From Bombyx mori (lineage: Eukaryota > Arthropoda > Insecta > Lepidoptera > Bombycidae): a stretch of DNA of 64,000 nt. Positions 32,781 through 44,660 of this stretch are shown in pieces. The position numbers and the translations under genes are program-made. Under the pieces are notes generated by a model, which worked only from the letters and a program-made list of their open reading frames with translations, had not been told where the DNA came from and searched no databases. Positions within the stretch are counted from its first letter, which is position 1, and the number at the start of each line of letters is the position of its first letter. Location: positions 3,968,001 to 4,032,000 of the forward strand of contig NC_085123.1 in NCBI RefSeq assembly GCF_030269925.1, written 5' to 3'.

Positions 32781-33120
32781 AGAGCGTAAGGACCGGTCGG
32801 ACGCGGCATGACAGCTCTATCAGGGATCTGGTACTGAGTGCGGAGGGCCGCCCCTCGGCTCTGATCTCACCGCCGACGGTCGCCCATTGGTCGGGGCTGA
32901 GGCCCGAGGGCGGCGCGGCCTCCTTCAAAGGGAGTTCGGAAAGCTTAGTGTTGCATGAATTTAATTAGTGCGAGCACCTCGGGCGCATTAGGAGTCGCGA
33001 TGGGCGAAGCAATAAAAGATATAAAGGAATGAGTATAAATTAAAAGTTAAATAGACAGAGCGGCGGGTGCGAGCGAGACAGGAGAGCACCTCTTTGTCTT
33101 CGGATGAGCCGCCCGTAATT
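32781..33120. other. GC-rich, repeat-free island
   Basis: CpG-rich runs (GTCGGACGCGGCATGACAGC, GCCCGAGGGCGGCGCGGCCT, CGGCGGGTGCGAGCGAGACA) with no extended coding frame that has motifs. Candidate promoter or conserved non-coding DNA for a minus-strand gene; low confidence. Confidence 0.3.
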
Positions 33121-33374
33121 GTTTGACGATCTTATTAGTATCAGTTAAATGTTCTCTTTTTCTCTTGCGGATTTAATTAGTTTTTAATTAGAGCTCGGTT
33201 AATGAGAGTTTTGTGGGATTCAGCAAGGATAGCCGTTCGCGTTAGGATTTTCACTTCTCTTCGACGAACGAGACATTATTTTTGAGTGGTGGTTTCTTTC
33301 GTTCTTAACATATTTTCAGATTTTCGTTTGCGTTGTAGGTTTTATTCTCGTTAAATTATCTCGAAGGTTGGTAA

Positions 33375-33525
33375 GAATGTTGTACGTCCGTCTAATGGTA
33401 AGTGGTCAGCAGTAGCTACACGACAAGACAAGAGACAAGAGTCTTTGCAGATCTCGTTTTGAAGACGGACATGTCATCCCGCTCTGGGAGCACCGTGGAG
33501 AGTACCTACTCCTTTAAAGTCGGAT
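33375..33525 (-). repeat. CR1-like LINE relic
   Basis: GACGGACATGTCATCCCGCTCTGGGAGCACCGTGG-type text aligns with the 14.13-kb copy (ACATGTCATAGCGCTCGGG), with many changes and gaps. Confidence 0.45.
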
Positions 33526-33529
33526 GGTA

Positions 33530-34740
33530 GATGAATTTTTTTCTAATATTGTGGTTCATACCAAAAAAAGATATCTCGTTTTTCTGTCTGTTCAAAGCTT
33601 AGCCTATTAGCCGAAATGCTTGTGTATTAATTGATATAGCACGCGAATGTGTTGCTGAAACTATATCATTCCGATCAGCCTTAAAGATATATCGTCAGAC
33701 ATCTAATTATAATAATAAAAATAAAATAAAAACATTTATTGCCTTTCACACAGATTTAGATTATAGTTAAATAAATAATATAAATGAATTAAATACCTAT
33801 ATAAAAAATACACAATAATACGAGTATATACAAAAAAATATATATTATCATTATTAAATTACATCTAGTTTTGTCATAACAAAAGTACCCATCATGTTCA
33901 TTTGGCGTCACTAATAAAGGCCCTGGAACAAATAAATAGATTATGTTATGTCCTTTACGTTGACATTCGATTTCGAACAGGAACGAAAGAGACAAAACAC
34001 AGGAAACCGCTTTATAATTTTCATTTCATTAATTCAAAGCAACTTGTATAACTCCGTAACAAAACTTAGTAATTGAAAATGCCTATATATCAGGAAATAT
34101 AATATCATGAATAAAACAATTCTAAAATTATAGGATGTCTTCCGTGTATATGCTGAGAATCGTAAATTAATTGCTATTTATTTAATAACGTGATAATTCA
34201 ATCATACCATAGCTTTGGAAATGCTATCTATCATAATAATTTGTTTAATTTTAATGCATTTTAGATGGATTAATATAATTGAGCTATATGTTTTTTTTTA
34301 ATACTTATTTACTCACATACAATGGATATTACCGACGTATTTTTCAAACGAAATACACGAAAACAATAAAAAATCAAACAACAAAAAATATATTCAACGA
34401 GTGTAGGTACATTCGCATACATAACCAAATTCCGAGTTGAAACAGAATGTCTTGCATCCCGTTTCAGCTTACGGTGAGTGTATACGTTTGGCTCTTTCGC
34501 GTCATTACGCGGGCCATGCACGCGCAGACCGTTACTCCTCATTACGTCGCGGCTTATAGTCGCAGTTATGTATTGTCTGACTGGAATGGGACGCTTTACT
34601 TTATTGATGCGTTCTCGTAGTTATTTTTTTTTTATTCCACGTTATCTTTACTCTTATTTTTGTGTTAAACATTTTAAAGGATTGTTTTAAGTGATTATTT
34701 TTTTAACGTTTGTCCACTTTATTGTTACGTTTGTATAGTC
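33530..34740. other. No recognisable gene
   Basis: AT-rich spacer. I see nothing beyond short frames without motifs. Confidence 0.45.
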
Positions 34741-34741
34741 A

Positions 34742-35085
34742 ATTAGTTGGACGCAGAGGGTCAGGAACGAAACCGTGCTTCAGCGCGTTCATATGTCCCG
34801 GAAAATGTTGCCTGCTATAAAAAAGCGCAAGATAGAGTATCTCGGCCACGTGCTCAGGAACGATCGATACATGCTGCTGCAGCTGATAATTATGGGCAGA
34901 GTGAAGGGAAAGAGACGTGCAGGGCGAAGAAAAAAGTCATGGCTCCGGAATATCCGGGAGTGGACCGGTATTGCCTCCGTCGAACAGCTGTTCCGGCTGG
35001 CTGCTGACAGAAAGGAATACAGGAAGCTAACGGCCAACCTTCAGGATTGAAGAGGCACTGGAAGAAGAAGAAGAAGAAGAAGTCA
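34742..35085 (+). pseudogene. RTE-like LINE ORF, C-terminal piece with GAA tail
   Basis: The frame through 35050 encodes RKMLPAIKKRKIEYLGHVLR, then LLQLIIMGRVKGKRRAGRRK, then WLRNIREWTG and FRLAADRKEYRKLTANLQD and a stop. The EYLGHVLRND and GRVKGKRRAGRRKKSW blocks mark the C-terminal end of RTE/BovB-like polyproteins. A GAA microsatellite (35063-35082) forms the 3' end. The frame has no break but everything upstream is missing. Confidence 0.7.
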
Positions 35086-35216
35086 ATTATGGGCACATAA
35101 TTTATTAAGTCCTATAAAATTTCGAAGCGAATTCGGGGGAAAGTCAAAAGAGTTTTTTTTTTACTTTACGAAATTTATTACGTCCAACAACATTATTAGT
35201 CAAATGCACAGAAATT

Positions 35217-35368
35217 GCAGCCGTTGTAACTATACTTGATACTTTAGAACTTAGGTATATATCAAGGTGGGTGGCGCATTTACTTTATAAATGTCTATGG
35301 GCTCCAGTAACCACTTAACACCATGTGGGCTGTGGGCTCGTCTACTCATCTAATCAATAAAAAAAAAT
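35217..35368 (+). repeat. Bm1 SINE, 3' fragment
   Basis: Starts inside the body at GCAGCCGTTGTAACTATACT and ends CTCATCTAATCAATAAAAAA. Confidence 0.85.
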
Positions 35369-35635
35369 CGAATTTGCAACTATAAAAAACAACACACACA
35401 ACTCTTAACTGAGTTGTGAAAGAATGTAGTGTACACTATCCTGTATATTGTATTATTAATCACATGTTTCGTACGAACCAATTGTAAATTGAAGATAGAT
35501 AATCACCAATAATAAATACATTTTGCTCACGAATATTATTTTGCTACATGCTTCAGAATCGACATCTTCTTCTGAGCAATTCTCAATGTCACCGCTACAT
35601 TCATAAAACGAGACACTTCTTGATATTGAAATACA
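35369..35635. other. Unassigned spacer
   Basis: AT-rich, nothing recognised. Confidence 0.4.
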
Positions 35636-35930
35636 TCTGCAGCTTGGTAACCGTACTCGTCAAACTCGGCAAAGAGTTCGACGTGCAACCTAACCCATGC
35701 ATCAGCCCGTTGAGTTTCTCGCCGGATCTTTTCAGCGGGTCGCGATTCCGATCCGGTAGTAGAGTCATTTGCTTAAGTTGTTAGGTCTCTTGAGTTGTTA
35801 GGTATCCTTCGGAGGCGCTGTTCTCAAGTCCCACCCATCCTGGCTGAGCCTTTGCTCGCCGATCACCTGTCCTAGTGAAAGTAAAAATGCCTCCGGGCCA
35901 CCAGTAATGACACAATCATAAAAAAAAGAT
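35636..35930 (+). mobile_element. Family G LINE, ORF2 end plus 3' tail
   Basis: Encodes the last codons of ORF2 (LVTVLVKLGKEFDVQPNP) and then the family G 3' region up to CACAATCATAAAAAAAAG. A partial duplication of AGTTGTTAGGTCTC-like text lies in its middle. Confidence 0.8.
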
Positions 35931-36189
35931 GTGTGTTGCTCCTTATTATAAAGTTCCTTATTATAAAAATATTAATTTTAAGTTCTATTCGAGGTATAAA
36001 GAAAATAAAACTGGAGGGTTTAAACGGTTTCCACGGTCATTCGGTAACGTGCGAACTTATTGTGGTACACTTCATTCACGATTGTTTAGTGTATTGCGCA
36101 AACGAACGCTCTGAGATCGTAGTCATTGAATAATAAAAAAATATGTTATTTTTTGTACGTTATTACAAAATTTAAGTCGTACACTGTGT

Positions 36190-36310
36190 GCATTACTAAT
36201 AAAAATCTTACGTTACGGACGTTTTTTCCTCGTTGGAGTCCTCCCCTCCGCATCATCCCATAAGGAACTTCATTCCAAAAAACATCTGCAGTTCTAAGAG
36301 ACCTACAAAT
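36190..36310 (-). repeat. LINE ORF2 end remnant (WNE-PYGMMRR type)
   Basis: The minus strand reads RTADVFWNEVPYGMMRRGGL followed by QRGK and a stop region, the end of a CR1-like ORF2. The same segment, inverted and degraded, is at 23.53 kb. Confidence 0.55.
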
Positions 36311-36344
36311 TTTAGATTAAAGATTAGATTAAACGATACTTAGT

Positions 36345-36612
36345 ACTGACTACAAACCGCGGTAGAGGCGCTGAGAAGCTTTTGGTGTTTGATGAGAGAA
36401 CTAACCCATAGATACAGCCCACTGAGTTTCTCGCCGGATTTTCTCAGTGGGTCGCGATTCCAATCTGGTGGTGGATTCTGAGAAGCGCTGCTCACGCTAG
36501 GGCTAGTGTTAGCAAATTGTCTCAGGTTGAGCCCGTGAGCTCACCTACCCGTCTGGGCGTAGCTGGAATAGCCTCTTAGTCTACCAGCGAATAGGTATGT
36601 AAAAAAAATAAA
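36345..36612 (+). mobile_element. Family A LINE, 3' tail
   Basis: Forward tail with a perfect hairpin CCCACTGAG (36418-36426) and CTCAGTGGG (36443-36451), then GCTCACGCTAGGGCTAGTG and GGAATAGCCTCTTAGTCTAC, ending A-rich at 36602. Confidence 0.85.
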
Positions 36613-36639
36613 ATACATGTGTGCAATTCACACGTGGTA

Positions 36640-37255
36640 AAAGTGAAACCGTCCAAAATTAAAATACAATTATCCTAAACGTCTTAAGTATATGTAAAAT
36701 GTTGTCATTAGTAAATAATTGTAAGGTAGCGCCCTCTGTGAATTGATATTTTAATTTCACGTATAATCCTAAATTAAAATTCACTACAAGAGCTTTCATA
36801 CACACGTTAGTATTAAAAAATCTCACAGATGGCGCTGTATTAAATAGTATGTATATTTCTGTCTCATTCTTTGCTGGCTTCATCCTACACATTTTTGTAT
36901 TTGTGTCTCTTACCTGTCGTTTTTTCCGTTGCATCCGGTTTGAAATCACAACGATTCGATAAAGAAGTTTTCACTTCAATATATCGGTGACTCGCGAAAT
37001 GAAAAAAAAAGACTTATGATTAAACCCGTTCACGCGGGCTCCCAGGAAGCTGGGGCGTGACGGTCGCAAACATCAATCATTTGTTGCATCAGTGCTATTT
37101 GATTTTAAATCAATTGGTGTCGCGCGTGCCTCTCATTCATCATGTTTTATCAATATGTACGAAACAGTAACGGACGGGTTGAGATTCCATTTTAGAAACG
37201 GGAAATTTGAAACTTAAAGTTAATATAAATTAAATAAATTATCGAGGACGTTGTT
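36640..37255. other. No recognisable gene
   Basis: A 96-codon minus-strand frame (36659-36949) has no motif and low-complexity content. The rest is unassigned. Confidence 0.4.
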
Positions 37256-37261
37256 TGATTA

Positions 37262-37400
37262 TTTTAACAGTCCACAGACGCCACTGCTGGACATAGGGCT
37301 TTCTCGAAGCCTCGCCACAATGATCGGTCCTGCGATGCCTGCATCCAGTGGATCCCTGCGAACTCCAATAAATCGTCGGTCGTATGGGAGGCCTACCGAC
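37262..37400 (-). pseudogene. RTE-like LINE ORF, C-terminal scrap
   Basis: The minus strand reads DDLLEFAGIHWMQASQDRSL followed by WRGFEKAL, matching the DD-AG-W-AQDR-W-EAYVQQW pattern that closes many RTE-like polyproteins. The frame is degraded after WRGF. Confidence 0.6.
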
Positions 37401-37679
37401 ACTATTTGACGTTATAAATTGTTTGACTATTAACTAACTGATTTTTAAAACGTTTAAAAAAAATACGGTAATATAATTGATCAAAAGTTCGTCACGACTA
37501 GTCTCTGTTGAAAACAGTGGAACGCCTAGAAAATCACAGTGCATGTGTTGCGGTGAATTTTGTTCTACTAAAACATACGGTTACAGGGTATGAATAACTT
37601 CGGATAACTTCGCGGCAGAATTGACGAGACGATGTTTCCCGTTCACGGCTTCATGGTTCGTTTGCTCGATAAAATATGT

Positions 37680-37793
37680 TTTTTTTTATTGCCCTTGTAG
37701 GCAGACGAGCATACGACCCACCTGATGGTGAGTGGTTACCGTCGCCCGTGGACTTCAGCAATGCCAGGGGCAGAGCCAAGCCGCTGCCTAAAA
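37680..37793 (-). repeat. CR1-like LINE, 3' end
   Basis: Poly-T followed by GGCAGACGAGCATACGACCC through CAGAGCCAAGCCGCTGCC; same block as at 1.48 and 13.98 kb. Confidence 0.65.
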
Positions 37794-37799
37794 ATCAAG

Positions 37800-40080
37800 A
37801 GATACTTGAAAACATGTTAGTACATCCTTAAGCAACGATAGCGGTAAAGTAAATCTTAACTTAAACAATGCTCGCAGCAAATGAAAGTGGGTTTAAGCTT
37901 CCCCATAAATTGAACTCAGGCTAAATACCTCCCTAACTTTCATCCCCTATTTTAGTTGGATCTTAAACTGGATAAAGTATTTCAATGTGGTTGGTATTCA
38001 CATTTCGGACTCCACCAGTCGTGACAGACGAAATTATTGTCAACTTAAACAACAAAACTAAGTAAAACATAAGCATTTATCAACATTAAAGAACATATTA
38101 AATTTACATATTAAACCGATCCAAACTCCTCACGGTTCATCGAAAATAAACTCGGAACATTAAATTTAAACAAACGCAAGTGTTTCTCGAACTTTCCAAC
38201 TTCGTCCTTAATATGTATACAGCCACTTAAGTGAGTCGCTTCTTAAGTGTGGGCGCGAAGTCAAAAAGCGGCCGGATTCATAATCTTGTTAGCACTAAAA
38301 TTTGCATTAATTAAGGCTCTGAAGCCTCACAGTTGTGTCTAAACTCTGTAGGGGTTGTGGTGGGGAGGGGGGGGGGGTGAGATAATATTCAAATGGTACA
38401 TGTAACGATGCCCCGTCGAGGCACGACGCCCGCAACCAATATAGAACGTACAGTCGAGAACAGAACTGTAAAGGTTTTTTTTTTTCGGGCAGTGGACCGA
38501 ATGTTCTACAAGGTTTCCGCGCTTAGGGGGCGTGCGGGATATGTGGGACTCGGTGGCCGAAGATTGTAAAGGCCAGGGTTGAAGATAGTAGAGACCCAGC
38601 CTTTAACATTCTGTTAGTTTCAAATTTACTAGATAATCGGACACCAATAGCAAAATTTCGTAAAATTCATTGGTCAAGTCGTAAGCGATGTTAAATTAAA
38701 TAATTTAATTTAATTAAAACAAAATAATCATCAAAGGATTTTTAGGGAATATTATCTAATAGTGTACACTTTAAATTACTAAAGAGAAACTTCTACCAAC
38801 ATTATAACCATTTACAATGGACGCAGTGACCAATCATCAAGTTTTAGTGTAAATTGTAATATTCGGTTTTATTACACGCATCAGTAGCGATGCATCAGAA
38901 GAAAAACGTTGATTAGAAAAAAATGGTTCTATGGTTAGCATGTACCGTATTTTTGCCCCAAATGACGTCACAGAGTTGAAGTTACGATACGTGAAGTCAG
39001 CGCAGTAATGTCGAACATTAAAAACTTCCGGCTTCCTACCTTCGGAACTTCCATTTTCACATACCTGTTTTTTTCAGTAGAATATTTTATTTGCAGTAAA
39101 TATCTACAAATATATAAATCTAAACTAAACATACTGGATAAGCGTACTTTAGTAAGCAATCAGAATGAACAATTTTACAATTTTATAATACTTCATTAGA
39201 ATGCACCAATTGTAAGGGGCCACGATTGTTTTTCTTGTATTAAATATGTAGTATTTCACTTAGAAATTAAAAACGTATCACTTTAGCCATCACCAGTACC
39301 TCTCTCAAAGCATCGAGGGTGCGCTCGACAATTTCCTCCTCGGGTAATTCACTAGGATTTAATTTAAATTAGTTTTGGCTTGGCTTAATAGCTTCCCCCG
39401 ACTCAGGGAGGGGCTGTGGCTTCGCTCCAACTGAAGTATTCTGGAGGCTGTGTCTGCTAACTTCACATTTATTTTATATGAGCTTGAGGAATTTTATACG
39501 TGCTTTAAAATTAACAAAAAAAAGAGTCCATTTTAATAAAACAAACGTTACTTATTCTTGTATACAAGACATATTTAATAACCTATTTTAATATACATAT
39601 TAGTAAAACACTTGAGTAAGAGTATTAAGTTATCTATCAACAATGAGCACGTAATATAGGATGCGGAACTCAGGTCCTTAGCAAATATCTCCTTTTTTTA
39701 CAGCTAAAAAGATAGAGACAGACAGATCTAATATGTACATATCTAAAGCTATGCGATAGGATTACTTTGGAGGAAAAGGAGAAAAATATAAGTATGACTG
39801 TCAAATTATTCGAATTGTCAAATTTTGACAGTCTGAATTATTTTCGCGGTAAAAGTTTGCACGCGAGTGCGGGGTACAAAGCGAGCCATTTTACACATTT
39901 AAAGATAAATAAATACGCAAATCTTATAGATTGGATCTTATAGAGCACTGTTATAATTCATATTTACCTTATCTGCAAATTGCCAACACAAACGCAAAAA
40001 AGTTTTAAATTTTTTCTCATCGCAAGCCTAAAGAGAAACGGAAGAACCCATCAGATTAAATTACTCCAAAAAGGTTTTGA
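37800..40080. other. Repeat-poor, no gene recognised
   Basis: AT-rich DNA with a G-run at 38363-38377. Short frames near 39.0-39.2 kb overlap on opposite strands and show no motif. I see no known repeat. Confidence 0.45.
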
Positions 40081-40505
40081 AGTCGTCGTGGCCTAAGGGA
40101 TAAGACGTCCGGTGCATTCGTGTTGAGCGATGCGCCGGTGTTCGAATCTCAGGCGGGTACCAATTTTTCTAATGAAATATGTACTCGGCAAATGTTCACG
40201 ATTGACTTCCACGGTGAAGGAATAACATCGTGTAATAAAATTGAAACCCGCAAAATTATAATTTGCGTAATTACTGGTGGTAGGACCTCTTGTGAGTCCG
40301 CACGGGTAGGTACCACCGCCCTGCCTATTTCTGCCGTGAAGCAGTAATGCGTTTCGGTTTGAAGGGTGGGGCAGCCGTTGTAACTATACTGAGACCTTAC
40401 AACTTATATCGCAAGGTGGGTGGCGCATTTACGTTGTAGATCTTAACAACAGGTGGGCTGTGAGCTCGTCCACCCATCTAAGCAATAAAAAAAAAAAAAA
40501 AAAAA
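40081..40505 (+). repeat. Bm1 SINE, full length
   Basis: Carries the tRNA-like head with box A TGGCCTAAGGG (40089-40099) and box B GTTCGAATC (40140-40148), the linker with AATTTGCGTAATTACTGG, the body, and a poly-A tail of about 19. Target-site duplication AAAAAGGTT(T)TGA lies before it at about 40068-40080 and again after the tail. A small deletion near 40440 removes part of TGTCTATGGGCTCC. Pol III would start it from the head promoter; retrotransposition would depend on a LINE enzyme. Confidence 0.93.
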
Positions 40506-40944
40506 GGTTGAAAACTTAACTGTTTGCAATATTAAAAGTTAAAATGTTTCTTAAAATATACAGAATAGGAACACGCTAGAAAAGGCAGCGTGAGTCTATA
40601 GAGAGGATTCGTTGTGTCCGCCGTGACACCTTCCTAATTATTTGCGTTCAATTTCAAACGAGACCAATTATGTTTAATACAATATTATACCCACACAGCA
40701 GCTACTAAGTACGTACTCTGTCCAAATTTATTTACATTTTTATAAACATAAATCTTACGTAGAATTTTTACGGTATTCTAATCTTCTATTTATTATTATT
40801 GGGTCTCTTATCGTTTTAACAACTATGTTCATGTAGTCACATCTAGACTAGGCGGAGAAGGAGAATTCGTTGACGGTCGCTTGCTTGCTAAAACCACGTC
40901 ACTAGGTCACTCAATCTTCCACGCTCCGATGGTTTGTTTTTGCT
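40506..40944. other. Unassigned spacer
   Basis: AT-rich, nothing recognised. Confidence 0.4.
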
Positions 40945-41150
40945 ACCTAGCCTGGTAGCCTTGAGGGACTATTCCAGCCTCACCGGATGGGTAGGAGAGC
41001 TCACGCTAGCTATAGCAAGAGCAGTGCTTCGCTGAATCTACAATCGGGTAGGAATTGCAGCCCAATGAGAAGATCCAGCGACTAAGTCAGTGGGTTGTAT
41101 CTGTGGGTTAGGTTGTAGGTCGAACTCGTGAATGGTGACCGAGGCTTGGA
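40945..41150 (-). repeat. Family A LINE tail, diverged
   Basis: GCCTTGAGGGACTATTCCAG, then GCAAGAGCAGTGCTTCGC and a decayed hairpin, with the start of the ORF2 end beyond 41110. Confidence 0.65.
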
Positions 41151-41824
41151 ATGCCTTGAAGCACTGAGAGCCGATAGAGAGGATCCGATAAGATAAGTCA
41201 CTGTAGGTCGTCACGATAAGAGGGTTATCGTCTAGCACCGCTTTTGCGAAGTAGCATTCTGACTCTCTTCAGGTACTTAGTACTTAAGGTACTTACTTAG
41301 TGATTCAATTTCTAGAACGACTTGCGGATCCACATACATCACATACCAACGTGCTCCGAGAATTATTTAGCAGAAACAGAATTAAATAACCTCGAGTTAA
41401 AGTGGGTAAGTTTGGTACTTCGCTTATGCGATTCAAACTTAATAACGTCATACCATGGATTACAAACGCACATAACCGATTAGAGATATAGGTCTTTAAT
41501 GAAAATATGAAAAGAACGAATTTAAAACTGAGTCTAAAATCGTTCAAGAGCCACTAAATTTAAACTAGGTGCGCGGAGCCGTGCACAATGAACCGTGTCC
41601 GTCGAAGCGATATTAACACTTGATTGATGACTGCTGCAAGTGTTGAGTTCATTTCCTAAATTAGATTTCGCTTTATAGGCTCAATGCTCTTTGTCTTTTT
41701 TACACGATAATATTGTAAAAAATTTTAGAGATTCGCTGAGAGTTCCGAGATAATAGAAACACTGCGAGTCCTTTTCGTTATGTATATTGAAACACCACAA
41801 TTATCACTGGATTTTATACTGGAT

Positions 41825-42061
41825 TTACTGGTGGTAGGACTTCTTGTAGATTTGCGCGGGTAGGTACCACCACCCTGCCTATTTCTGCCGTGAAACAGTA
41901 ATGCGTTTCGGTTTGAAGGGTGGGGCAGCCGTTGTAACTATACTGAGACCTTAGAACATATATCTCAAGATGGGTGGCGGCATTTACGTCGTAGATGTCT
42001 ATTGGCTACGGTAACCACTCGTTGACTGAGCTTGTCCATCCATATATGCAATTAAAAAAAA
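41825..42061 (+). repeat. Bm1 SINE, headless copy
   Basis: Starts TTACTGGTGGTAGGACTTC and ends in CAATTAAAAAAA. Body nearly complete. Confidence 0.9.
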
Positions 42062-42228
42062 GTAAGGATCGGTTTAATTCTGAATATGTATCATCTGCAA
42101 GAAAAATTATATCAAAGTTCTATATCTGTAAATGTGTCAGTCTATCTGTCTTGAGTGCGTGTGTGGTTTGGTCATATACTAAATAATTATTTCTTCTAGT
42201 GGTGACAATGTCGTCACAAAGTTAATAA

Positions 42229-42498
42229 TGAACGATTTTTTTTCCTAGGCCTTGAGGGCCATTTCGGCGTCACCCTAACAAGTAGGCGAGCTCACGGGGC
42301 AAACCTGACGACGCTGCTAGCACTGACCCTAGCAAGAGCAGTGCTTCGCGAAATCTACCACTGGATCGGAAACGCGACCCACTGAGAAGATCCGGCGAGA
42401 AACTCAGTGGGCTGTGTCTGTGGGTGTTAATTTACTCGCCGAGCCCTTCGTCGCAAGCGACGGGTTCGACGAGAACGATGACCGGATAACTGAACGAT
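42229..42498 (-). mobile_element. Family A LINE tail with target duplication
   Basis: TGAACGAT flanks it at 42229-42236 and 42491-42498. The tail has a perfect hairpin CCCACTGAG (42378-42386) and CTCAGTGGG (42403-42411), and a few last codons of ORF2 near 42430-42490. Confidence 0.85.
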
Positions 42499-42604
42499 AT
42501 GAAGCGGTTTCACCATCAAATATTTTGTTTCTGTTCAATTCGAATCAACCAAACATTGACCAATAGAATTAACATATTTTTTTTATATTGCTAATCATAC
42601 CTTT

Positions 42605-42940
42605 TTAATACGCTTTTATTAGCTTCAGACGTATGTATGTATGTTTGTATCGGAATCTTTGAACATTATTTTGACCCCCTTCAAAACGTCGAATTAACTC
42701 GAAATTTGGTATACTTATTAATGACCGATGACAAATCAATACTAAAAAAATATTTAAAAAGAAATATTTTGAAAAAATTGAATTTCAACTAAAAAATGAA
42801 AAATAAATAATAGTTTAAAAAAAACTAACAAACTACGCTTTTTATAGAAAATCCAATTAAAAAATAGAAAATAAATTTGAATTAAAAATAGTGTAAGAAA
42901 AAATGATTTTATTGTAAAAAAGCGTGGGGTGCATGGTATA
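42605..42940 (+). repeat. Unclassified dispersed repeat, copy 1
   Basis: Starts TTAATACGCTTTTATTAGC, contains ATTTTGACCCCCTTCAAAAC and TTTGGTATACTTATTAATGA, ends TTTTATTGTAAAAAAGCGT. The ends are weakly inverted (TACGCTTTT against AAAAGCGT). A second copy lies inverted at 54.03-54.37 kb, so the boundaries are supported by comparison. Confidence 0.65.
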
Positions 42941-43299
42941 AATAATTATTCATAAAATATTTATAAAATATTTTGTTAGTTTTTTTAAACTATTATTTAT
43001 TTAAGTTTTATATCGACAGCAAAGAATTTTGTTATTGGTAGCATTAAATTGACTTCATTTATTAAGTTTTCACGTATAGTTAAAATAAAGATGAGTTCGT
43101 ATTTTTTATTATGAAAAGCCCAAAAAAACATATAGTAAAAGTATTCAATAAATATACACCGCACTGCAGTAAATACAAACCGCGTCGGAGGGGCTTTAGT
43201 AACGAGGTTTATCTCCGGAGACCACATCCCAGTCGGGTCATAACAGCAAACTAGCGCATCTGTTGCGACACTCACTACACACTTATCTGTTTTGATTTT

Positions 43300-43850
43300 T
43301 AAATCGAATATCGGTCAAATCTTTTCGATCCGATCATTCGAATCAAAAATGTATCCTATCTTCGATTATTTTATCGTTCAAAAAACTGCCTTTGTCTAAT
43401 TTATCTTTTCTTCTATCTTATCTTATCTTCTCTACCTTTTGTTTCTTTTAAAAACGTTGTAGTGGCTCAATATCATAAGTACTTAATCTAATTTAAATAG
43501 TAGGAAAATATAGGTAATATGTTAACGGCTTTTGAAATTACAATTAAATTATGATCGAATTTAAAATGAAACTGAGTTACACATTCATTTGGAAAGATTA
43601 TTTCGCTATTATTAGCCAAATGTCACAGACCAGTCCGGAGGAGGCGGAATAAATAAAGCACTTAACACGCACATATGATCAATTTCCGCGCTGAAGAAAT
43701 AAAATTACGGGATAAAACTTAGACTTATCAAAATCAAAGTTATTACTTTATAGCTGTCACAATCCTGCCTATTTTTGCTACGGAGCTATGTTTGGGTGTG
43801 AAAGCATATCACAATCCAAGTCAAAGGTCCAATCTCGCCTTCATTGATAA
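43300..43850. other. No recognisable feature
   Basis: AT-rich DNA with a pyrimidine run at 43415-43445 (ATCTTATCTTATCTTCTCT). Confidence 0.4.
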
Positions 43851-43855
43851 ATGTT

Positions 43856-44426
43856 GCTCAAGTTTTTTTTTTTTTTTATTTTTACCCTACCTATGCTGAT
43901 AGCCTTGAGAGGCTACTTCAGCTTCACCCTAACGTTAGTAGGTGAGCTCGCGGGGCTCAACCGGAGAGTTGCTAACACTGACCCTAGCAAGAGCAGTGCT
44001 TCGCTGAATCTACCACCGGATCGGAAACGCGACCCACTGAGAAGATCCGGCGAGAAACTCAGTGGGCTGTGTCTATGGGTTAGTTCGCTCGTCGAGCCCT
44101 TCGTCGCAAGCGACGGGTTCGACGAGGACGGTGACCGGTGCTTGTGGTGCCTAAAAGCACCGTTAATGGATCAGGAGGATCCGTAATGACGTGCTTTGGG
44201 CGACGTCGACGGTTTACCATTCGGTCTACTGGGTCGGGTATGTAATTTCCAGCGGCTACGATGAGAGGGTTCTCATGTCGTGCCGCCTTCTCAAAATGGC
44301 GCAGCGATGCCGACTGTAGATACTTACTAAAAGAGTCGAGCTCCAGGTCGTCGTGGAGATCCACATTCCTAAGGAACCAAGGCGCTCCGACGGCTATCCT
44401 GCAGAATCGTGATTGAGGCTCAAGTT
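43856..44426 (-). mobile_element. Family A LINE, truncated copy with ORF2 end
   Basis: Flanked by GCTCAAGTT (43856-43864 and 44418-44426). Left poly-T, then the 3' region with a perfect hairpin CCCACTGAG (44033-44041) and CTCAGTGGG (44058-44066), then the ORF2 C-terminus up to the truncation point at about 44417. Confidence 0.88.
44080..44364 (-). pseudogene. Family A LINE ORF2, last 94 residues
   Basis: Open frame MDLHDDLELDSFSKYLQSAS, then ARHENPLIVAAGNYIPDP, then RRRPKHVITDPPDPLTVLLG and an Arg-rich end RRLRRRARRAN. It aligns with the end of the family G ORF2 (VDLHDDLGLES..., RHDNRLIVAAADYSPNP), so A and G are sister families of the Jockey clade. No catalytic part is left. Confidence 0.8.
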
Positions 44427-44514
44427 GATTGGCGGCTTTCAGTGTAACACCATCCAGTTTATTTTTGTTCTAAAGCAATAGTGAATCTCGATTTGAAGGA
44501 GGGGACAGCAGTTC

Positions 44515-44660
44515 TTCGTCTTCTTCTTAATCGTCACTCTAGGCAGAATGGTTGTAACCACTATGTAGCATTGGAGGGGGCAGATTTGATGCGTCCGCCA
44601 TCTCTCTTTGCTCGAAGTCATCCTACTGCACACCTTTTAAATGACCTCCCGCTGAAGACT
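44515..44660 (-). repeat. Possible RTE-like 3' remnant
   Basis: The minus strand reads SSKERWRTHQICPLQCYIVV and ends in an AAGAAGAAGACGAAG stretch, similar in style to the GAA-tailed RTE copy at 34.7 kb. Weak evidence. Confidence 0.3.

Noticed and set aside
32707..32928. 73-codon minus-strand frame in a GC-rich island
   Set aside because: The translation ends in a poly-Phe run from a homopolymer and shows no motif; treated as non-coding.
40081..40150. tRNA gene suggested by box A and box B
   Set aside because: It is the tRNA-derived head of a full-length Bm1 SINE; it lacks a complete cloverleaf and is followed by the Bm1 body.
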